A DNA stretch of 48,499 bases from Actinomyces naeslundii (GTDB lineage Bacteria > Actinomycetota > Actinomycetes > Actinomycetales > Actinomycetaceae), in the NCBI RefSeq assembly GCF_001956585.1, contig NZ_MSRR01000016.1, forward strand, positions 1 to 48,499. The letters are read 5' to 3'. Made by a program: the position numbers and the translations under genes. The notes beneath the pieces are model-generated. The model was not told the origin of the DNA. It did no database searches and saw only the letters and a list, made by a program, of their open reading frames with translations. Shown in pieces: positions 41,948-48,499 of the stretch (positions are counted from its first letter, which is position 1; each line of letters opens with the position of its first letter).

Positions 41948-44068
41948 TCAGGCCTCGGGTGCGGTGACCTTGATAAGGGCCTCACCGGGCTCCACCGAGT
42001 CTCCGCCGACGACCTCAACCGAGGCGAAGGAGGCGGTGTTGGTGATGAGCACCGGCGTGGTCAGCGGGTAGCCGGCCTGCTCGATGACGGAGCGGTCCAC
42101 GCGGACGAGCTCCTGGCCCTCGCTGACGCGGTCGCCCTGGGAGACCTTGACGTCGAAGCCCTTGCCCTCCAGGTTGACGGTGTCCAGACCCACGTGGATG
42201 AGGATCTCCACGCCGTTGTCCAGGGTGATGCCGAAGGCGTGCCCCGAGGAGGGGGCAACGACGACGGTTCCGTCCGCGGGAGCTGTGACGACGATGTCGC
42301 CCTCGGGCTCCAGACCCACACCTTGGCCGACGGCGCCCGAGGAGAACACCGGGTCGGGAACCTTGTCCAGGTCCATGGTCGTGGCCTTGAGCGGCGAGGC
42401 GATCTCTGTGACCGCGCCGGGAACGAGGGCCGGCTTGGGCGTGGGGGCCTTGGCGGTCCGGTCGCCCTCCTCAGCGGTACCGGCAGCCGCGGCGGCGCCG
42501 TCGGTCTCGGGCTCCTCAGCGGCCTCAGCCGGGGCAGATGCAGAGACCTTGGCGGCCTCCGCGTCGGCCACAGCCGCACGGGCCTCGGCCCGCTCCTCCT
42601 TGGTGCGGTAGTCCGTGAAAATGATGAGAGTCATCGAGGTGGCGAAGGCCGCGGCGATGGCGATGCCGTACAGGGCCATGGGGGTGAAGACCGGGATGCT
42701 CAGCAGTGAGCTGAACACGAAGGTAGAGGCCTTGATACCGCCGCCGATACCGGTGATGAGACCGCCCACGAGACAGCCGGCCAGCAGACGCGGGTAGATG
42801 CGCTTGAAGCGCAGGTGGATACCGTAGAGGCTTGGCTCGGAGATGCCGCCGAAGAGGCCGGCGGCCAGGGCACCGGAGGCCGTCTGACGCATGACCTTGT
42901 CCTTGTCACGAATGGCCAGGACCAGCACACCGGCGGTGGCGCCGAAGCAGGCGAAGTTCCACGAGCCCATGGGACCCTGGATGAAGTCGTAGCCCAGCGA
43001 GCTGATGTTGGCCAGCATGATGGCGTTGAGTGGCCAGTGCAGACCCAGCGGCACCAGGAACGGGTAGAGCAGTGGGATGACGATTGCGAAGACGATCGGA
43101 GCGCTCGTGTTGAGCCACGCCAGTCCGGATCCCAGGCCTGTACCGACCCAGATACCTACTGGACCGATGATGAAGGCCGTCACCGGCATCATGATGATGA
43201 AGGAGAAGAACGGAACAAACACCATCTGCACGTTAGAGGGAATGAGCTTGGCCAGACCCTTGTAGACCAGGGCCAGGATGGCCACCATCATGAGGGGAAC
43301 GAAGACCTGGCCGCTGTAGTCGTTGAGCTGCATGGGAACGCCCGCGATATGCGCGACACACAGGTCCTTGTTCAACGTGGCGTTGTGGGTGCATGTCGTT
43401 CCCAGTGCCTTGCTGAGGTCAAGGAATGGAGGCGTCATCAGCGCCGCCATGACCGCGGCGCCGACCCAGGGGTCGATGTTGAGCTTCTTGGCGGCGTTGT
43501 AGGCCACCATGATGGGCAGGAAGTGGAACACCGACTTGTACATGGCCTCAGCGAAGACCTGTGCGGCGGGCTTGTCCGCGGCCGTCAGGTTCGGATCACT
43601 GGCATTGATGACGCCGAACGCATCCAGTACCGCAAGACCGGCGATGATGAGCGAGGCGCCCAGCAGCACCGGCAGCAGGGGACGGAAGGAGTCCGAAAGG
43701 TACTCGAAGAAGGCGTCGACCATGGCGTTCTTGCCACGGGCCTTGGCGCGGGCAGCGGCCTTGACGTCGGCGTCGGACTCACCTGAGCCGGAACCGGAGG
43801 AGCCGCTCTGGCTCTTCATGGCCGGCAGGTTGTTGATCTCGTCGTACACGCTCTGTACGGCACCACCGATGACGATCTGGTAGCGGTCCCCGGACTGGGG
43901 GACGGCGCCCATGACACCCGGGATGGCCTCGACGGTCGCCTTGTCGACGCCGGAGGCGTCCTTGAGCTCGAAGCGCAGCCGGGTGGCGCAGTGGGTGAAA
44001 TGGATGATGTTATCGGCGCCGCCGACGGCGTCGAGGATTGCCTCAGGGGTTGAGGTCGTAGTTGCCAT
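41948..44068 (-). CDS. PTS sugar permease EIIBCA, beta-glucoside/sucrose (BglF) type
   Basis: 706 residues with domains in the order B-C-A. EIIB (about 1-85) carries phospho-Cys27 in HCATRLRFEL; EIIC (about 110-460) has about ten membrane helices, including the LYGIHLRFKR loop; an Ala/Glu-rich linker (about 490-545) leads to EIIA (about 560-700) with GHAFGITLDNGVEILIHVGL, both EIIA histidines present. It imports and phosphorylates a sugar at PEP expense. The BglF-like order indicates a beta-glucoside, sucrose or trehalose type; the exact sugar cannot be told, and no hydrolase adjoins it. Confidence 0.93.
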   Translation of the reverse strand: MATTTSTPEAILDAVGGADNIIHFTHCATRLRFELKDASGVDKATVEAIPGVMGAVPQSGDRYQIVIGGAVQSVYDEINNLPAMKSQSGSSGSGSGESDADVKAAARAKARGKNAMVDAFFEYLSDSFRPLLPVLLGASLIIAGLAVLDAFGVINASDPNLTAADKPAAQVFAEAMYKSVFHFLPIMVAYNAAKKLNIDPWVGAAVMAALMTPPFLDLSKALGTTCTHNATLNKDLCVAHIAGVPMQLNDYSGQVFVPLMMVAILALVYKGLAKLIPSNVQMVFVPFFSFIIMMPVTAFIIGPVGIWVGTGLGSGLAWLNTSAPIVFAIVIPLLYPFLVPLGLHWPLNAIMLANISSLGYDFIQGPMGSWNFACFGATAGVLVLAIRDKDKVMRQTASGALAAGLFGGISEPSLYGIHLRFKRIYPRLLAGCLVGGLITGIGGGIKASTFVFSSLLSIPVFTPMALYGIAIAAAFATSMTLIIFTDYRTKEERAEARAAVADAEAAKVSASAPAEAAEEPETDGAAAAAGTAEEGDRTAKAPTPKPALVPGAVTEIASPLKATTMDLDKVPDPVFSSGAVGQGVGLEPEGDIVVTAPADGTVVVAPSSGHAFGITLDNGVEILIHVGLDTVNLEGKGFDVKVSQGDRVSEGQELVRVDRSVIEQAGYPLTTPVLITNTASFASVEVVGGDSVEPGEALIKVTAPEA

Positions 44069-44412
44069 TCGGGCCCTTTCCTACTGGGCGAGGTCGACGA
44101 CGACGGATGCACGCCGGTGCGCTCCGGGCCCTCGGTGGGCTCGCTCTCGGTGGTGGGGAATCTGTCACCTCCCACGCTGCGCGGGCGCAGCAGAGGTGCT
44201 TGAGACAGAGGCTACTGCCTCACGGCCCAGAACTGAAAGGCAACAGTCCATCCGGCCGGTGCTGAGTCCTGGTGCGGTACCCAGGGGGCCACCGACGTCG
44301 GTTCGAGCAGAAGAAGTCGCTTTTGCGCACAGGCGCTCGGGGCAACTGCTGCGTCGGCGGAGCGGTTCTCGCAGTCTGGAGGCCCAACCCGCCTCGAACG
44401 AAGGAGCTCAAC
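44069..44412. other. Intergenic control region of the PTS and DUF genes
   Basis: 344 bases without a gene. Two compact hairpins lie in the probable PTS leader: GCTGCG-CGGG-CGCAGC (44176-44191) and GAGGC-TACT-GCCTC (44208-44221). A BglG/LicT-type antiterminator site was looked for but not convincingly found. Near the right end AAGGAG (44401-44406) is the ribosome-binding site of the next gene. Confidence 0.5.
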
Positions 44413-45030
44413 ATGGTCGCGTCGACCACTCCAGTACGGCCGCCCACCACGACCCCGTCTCCCGCATCGTCTCCAACGGGCTCGCCCGATTCACCGCGCC
44501 TCTACGGTCCACCGGGGTGGACGGTGCGTATCGGCCTGTGGCACCTGCTCGAGCCCTGGCTCGATGCTCCGCGCTGCTTGCCGGGGGAGACGCCGTTGCG
44601 CACGGACGCCCTCGGCGCCCCGATGAGCGACTACGTGCCGTTCCGCGGGATGGATGCCGCCACGGCGGCCGACCTGCTCCTGCGCCTGCCGGCTCCGGCG
44701 CTGGTCGATCGCCAGAACCTCTCCCCGAGTCTGAGAACGATGCTGACCGCCTGTGCTCACGCCGACGGGCGGGTGCGTCTGTCCGGCTACGGGATCGGTC
44801 CTCAGCGCGAGGACGAGCGCCTGAGCGTCGAGGCCCTGTGGGTGGCCGACCCCGATCTGCAGGGCTATGAGGTCTTCGTCGAGCACAGCCGGGCCTGCCA
44901 GTGCTCCGCGCTGTGGGAGCGGGTCAGGGATCGGTACGAGCTCGATGCCCACAGCGTCCCGGACGACATCGTGCGCACCCGACCCGAGTGGGCCGGCGGC
45001 GGGGTCGGCTGGTGGATGTGGTGGGACTGA
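44413..45030 (+). CDS. Hypothetical protein, His-poor Trp-rich C-terminus
   Basis: 205 residues, no family recognised. A Thr/Pro/Ser-rich N-terminus (1-30) is followed by a compact globular domain: VRIGLWHLLEPWLDAPRCLP, MSDYVPFRGMDAATAADLLL, MLTACAHADGRVRLSGYGIG, FVEHSRACQCSALWERVRDR, ending GVGWWMWWD. It is probably cytoplasmic. AAGGAG with a 6-nt spacer fixes ATG 44413; the open frame upstream is not protein-like. It precedes the ABC-F gene by 48 nt. Confidence 0.78.
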   Translation: MVASTTPVRPPTTTPSPASSPTGSPDSPRLYGPPGWTVRIGLWHLLEPWLDAPRCLPGETPLRTDALGAPMSDYVPFRGMDAATAADLLLRLPAPALVDRQNLSPSLRTMLTACAHADGRVRLSGYGIGPQREDERLSVEALWVADPDLQGYEVFVEHSRACQCSALWERVRDRYELDAHSVPDDIVRTRPEWAGGGVGWWMWWD

Positions 45031-45065
45031 TAGGTCCGTTGCGGCGGGCAGGAGCGGCGGGCCCG

Positions 45066-45071
45066 TACGAT
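45066..45071 (+). promoter_or_regulatory. -10 element of the ABC-F gene
   Basis: TACGAT is followed by 7 nt and GTG 45079. Because the element overlaps ATG 45070, that ATG cannot be the start of this transcript; GTG 45079 is favoured. Confidence 0.55.
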
Positions 45072-45078
45072 GGCGCGC

Positions 45079-46737
<1,659 letters not shown>

Positions 46738-46839
46738 GGGTGAGACCATGTCCCTTTCGTCCCTTCCCCTCCCGAGCCAGGGGCGACGCCCTTGAACACA
46801 GTGAGTCCCGTCACCCCGGCTCCGGGGCAGGGACCGCGT

Positions 46840-46845
46840 AGGGTT
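46840..46845 (+). promoter_or_regulatory. Candidate -10 of the Fe-S carrier gene
   Basis: TAGGGT about 145 nt before ATG 46989. If used it gives a long 5' leader containing a GGAGC-GTTG-GCTCC hairpin (about 46874-46887). No function of this leader is known. Confidence 0.3.
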
Positions 46846-46988
46846 GTCACCAGGAACAAGGCATCCGGATGGAGCGTTGGCTCCAGTGGATCCTTAGGGC
46901 TCTCGTCAGAAGGGCCGCCGCAGGACCCTCAGCGGCATCACACGGAGCGCCGCAGACACACGTAGGCATACCAGACCAGGAGATGATC

Positions 46989-47381
46989 ATGGCAGAGACC
47001 GCCCTGACCGACACCACTGACACCGAGACCCCCGAGCACGAGGTCATCCTCACCGAGACCGCCGCGGCGAAGGTCGCCAGCCTCCTGGCCCAGGAGGGGC
47101 GTGACGACCTGCGCCTGCGCGTGGCCGTCCAGCCCGGCGGTTGCTCCGGCCTGGTCTACCAGCTCTACTTCGACGAGCGACTCCTGGACGGCGACGCCGT
47201 GCGCGCCTTCCCCACCGAGGGCGCCGAGATGGATAGTGTCGAGGTCGTCGTCGACCGCATGAGCGTGCCCTACCTGTCGGGCGCCACCATCGACTTCGCC
47301 GACTCCATCGAGAAGCAGGGCTTCACCATCGACAACCCCAACGCCGCCGGAAGCTGCGCCTGCGGCGAGTCCTTCCACTGA
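46989..47381 (+). CDS. A-type Fe-S cluster carrier (IscA/ErpA-like)
   Basis: 130 residues. The three conserved cysteines are present: GGCSGLVYQL and C-terminal SCACGESF. The protein receives and delivers [2Fe-2S] or [4Fe-4S] clusters to target enzymes. AGGAG (46978-46982) with a 6-nt spacer selects ATG 46989 over ATG 46983. In actinobacteria the single ErpA-like carrier is usually essential. Confidence 0.94.
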   Translation: MAETALTDTTDTETPEHEVILTETAAAKVASLLAQEGRDDLRLRVAVQPGGCSGLVYQLYFDERLLDGDAVRAFPTEGAEMDSVEVVVDRMSVPYLSGATIDFADSIEKQGFTIDNPNAAGSCACGESFH

Positions 47382-47420
47382 TCCCTGCCGCGCAGGCCCT
47401 CCCGTACGCAAGGAGCTCAT

Positions 47421-48467
47421 GTGCGCCGCACATCCCTGACCCTGACCGCCCTGGCCGCGGCCGCCTGCCTCGCGCTGGCCGGCTGCTCGGGGTCGTCGTC
47501 CTCCTCCTCAGCATCGGCGTCCAAGGCCGCTGCCTCCGAGACTCCGGTGCCGGCGGCCACGGCGCCCGTGGACTGCTCCACCCTGACGATCGACTCCGAC
47601 TCCGAGTCGTTGCCGACCGTCGGTGGTGACGCGGGCAAGCAGCCCACTGTGACCTGGAAGAAGGGTTCGCAGGCGCCCAAGAACCTCACCGTCAAGACGT
47701 TGACGAAGGGGAACGGGGCTGAGATCGACGCCGCCGGTGTGGTCAAGGCCAACTACACGGGCTGGCAGTGGGACGGCTCCGACCCCTTCGACACCTCCTT
47801 CAAGAGCGGTGCTCCGGCGACCTTCCCGCTGGGGAACGTGATCCAGGGATGGAAGTGTGGTCTGGCCGGGCACCACGTGGGTGACCGGGTCGTCATGTCG
47901 ATTCCCCCGGAGCTGGCCTACGGCAACAAGGCGGCCCAGGACGCTCAGGCCGCCCAGGCCGGCGGCGCCCAGCAGCAGAGGCAGCAGAACCCGGCCGGAA
48001 CGCTCGTGTTCGTCGTCGAGATCGTTGACGGCGTCAGCGGCAAGATCTCCGGCGGCTCGGCCTCGGCCACGATGGAGGGCGAGGAGGCTGTCAGTCAGCG
48101 CGGAATCACGGTCAGCGGTGAGCTCGGCCAGCCTGCGAAGCTCTCCATCGGGGCCGACGCCGCCCAGCCGACCAAGTCCGAGGTCATCGTGCTGGCCCGC
48201 GGCTCCGGTCCGGCCATCAAGGAGAACTCCACGGCCGTGATGAACATTGCCGGAAACTACTGGGACGGCTCCCAGCCGTCCAACACCTGGGAGCAGCACG
48301 CCGCCGAGTCGATCAACATGGCGCAAGCACAGCAGTCCGTTCCGGGACTGATCGGCGTGCCGGAAGGCTCCCGGATCGTGGTGCTCATGCCACCGGTGCA
48401 GGCTACTGGCCAGCAGCAGGGGGCCCCGGCCTCGGCCTACGTCATGGACGTTGAGAAGGTTTTCTAG
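47421..48467 (+). CDS. FKBP-type peptidyl-prolyl isomerase lipoprotein with two FKBP-like domains
   Basis: 348 residues. A lipoprotein signal (LALAGC lipobox, Cys about 20) and Ser/Ala-rich spacer precede an FKBP domain (about 75-200: GVVKANYTGWQWDGSDPFDT, NVIQGWKCGLAGHHVGDRV, IPPELAYGN) and a second, degenerate FKBP-like domain (about 225-348: TAVMNIAGNYWDGSQPSNTW, VPGLIGVPEGSRIVVLMPP). It probably helps fold exported proteins at the membrane surface. GTG 47421 has AAGGAG 5 nt upstream; ATG 47419 is out of frame. Confidence 0.93.
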   Translation: MRRTSLTLTALAAAACLALAGCSGSSSSSSASASKAAASETPVPAATAPVDCSTLTIDSDSESLPTVGGDAGKQPTVTWKKGSQAPKNLTVKTLTKGNGAEIDAAGVVKANYTGWQWDGSDPFDTSFKSGAPATFPLGNVIQGWKCGLAGHHVGDRVVMSIPPELAYGNKAAQDAQAAQAGGAQQQRQQNPAGTLVFVVEIVDGVSGKISGGSASATMEGEEAVSQRGITVSGELGQPAKLSIGADAAQPTKSEVIVLARGSGPAIKENSTAVMNIAGNYWDGSQPSNTWEQHAAESINMAQAQQSVPGLIGVPEGSRIVVLMPPVQATGQQQGAPASAYVMDVEKVF

Positions 48468-48499
48468 CAAGAGCTGTTTGGCAGCGCCAGATATGGCTG

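Noticed and set aside
44069-44412. BglG/LicT antiterminator (RAT) site before the PTS gene
   Set aside because: A GGATGGACTGTTGCC stretch on the minus strand recalls the motif, but the second half and the overlapping terminator are not convincing.

Overview
This window is high-GC actinobacterial DNA. Gene content, codon use and the many leaderless genes fit an Actinomyces-like member of the Actinomycetaceae; the genus is an inference from family composition, not from a marker gene. Most of the sequence is densely packed housekeeping DNA, with one clear low-GC island at the left end.

Layout. (1) 1-5889: the tail of an unidentified gene, then a conspicuously AT-rich stretch holding a 650-residue coiled-coil protein of unknown function, facing a two-gene operon of an AlbA/Schlafen-domain ATPase-like regulator and a membrane-anchored pentapeptide-repeat protein. 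This is the accessory part of the window and the best place to look for an undescribed system. (2) 6142-10371: phoH-ybeY-CBS transporter-era, an overlapping RNA/ribosome maturation operon. (3) 10570-18507: putA (proline to glutamate), a DHA2 drug exporter divergent from its TetR repressor, and an ABC-2 transporter operon ending in a small XRE regulator. (4) 18654-22327: leuA with an attenuator-type leader peptide, then recO and uppS. (5) 22375-25799: a zinc uptake operon znuA-znuC-znuB-zur with a Zur-type palindrome lying on the znuA promoter and start codon. (6) 26033-30993: glyS, a short fragment of a yibE/F-like gene, a DUF6463-like membrane protein, an intact YibE/F-like protein and a tRNA-dihydrouridine synthase. 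(7) 31163-34096: fabG-fabI (mabA-inhA-like), a SixA-type phosphatase and serB. (8) 34217-36969: divergent glgC and glgA for glycogen synthesis. (9) 37051-41818: a hypothetical gene, an ABC ATPase, an NfeD-SPFH pair and a SpoU RNA methyltransferase. (10) 41948-48467: a BglF-type PTS permease, a hypothetical gene, an ABC-F ATPase, an A-type Fe-S carrier and a double-FKBP lipoprotein.

The blocks phoH-ybeY-CBS-era, leuA-recO-uppS-zur and glyS-dus belong to a chromosomal neighbourhood that, from general knowledge, is often contiguous in Actinobacteria. putA, the efflux cassette and the ABC/XRE cassette look like insertions within it.

Regulatory signals readable by eye are unusually rich. About a dozen genes have a TANNNT-like -10 element 5-7 nt before the start codon, implying leaderless mRNAs. 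There is a Leu-codon leader peptide before leuA, and there are inverted repeats in the promoters of znuA, tetR/MFS, fabG, glgC/glgA, putA and the SixA gene. Several perfect long hairpins without U-tracts sit between convergent genes. No rRNA, tRNA, CRISPR array or complete insertion sequence was seen.
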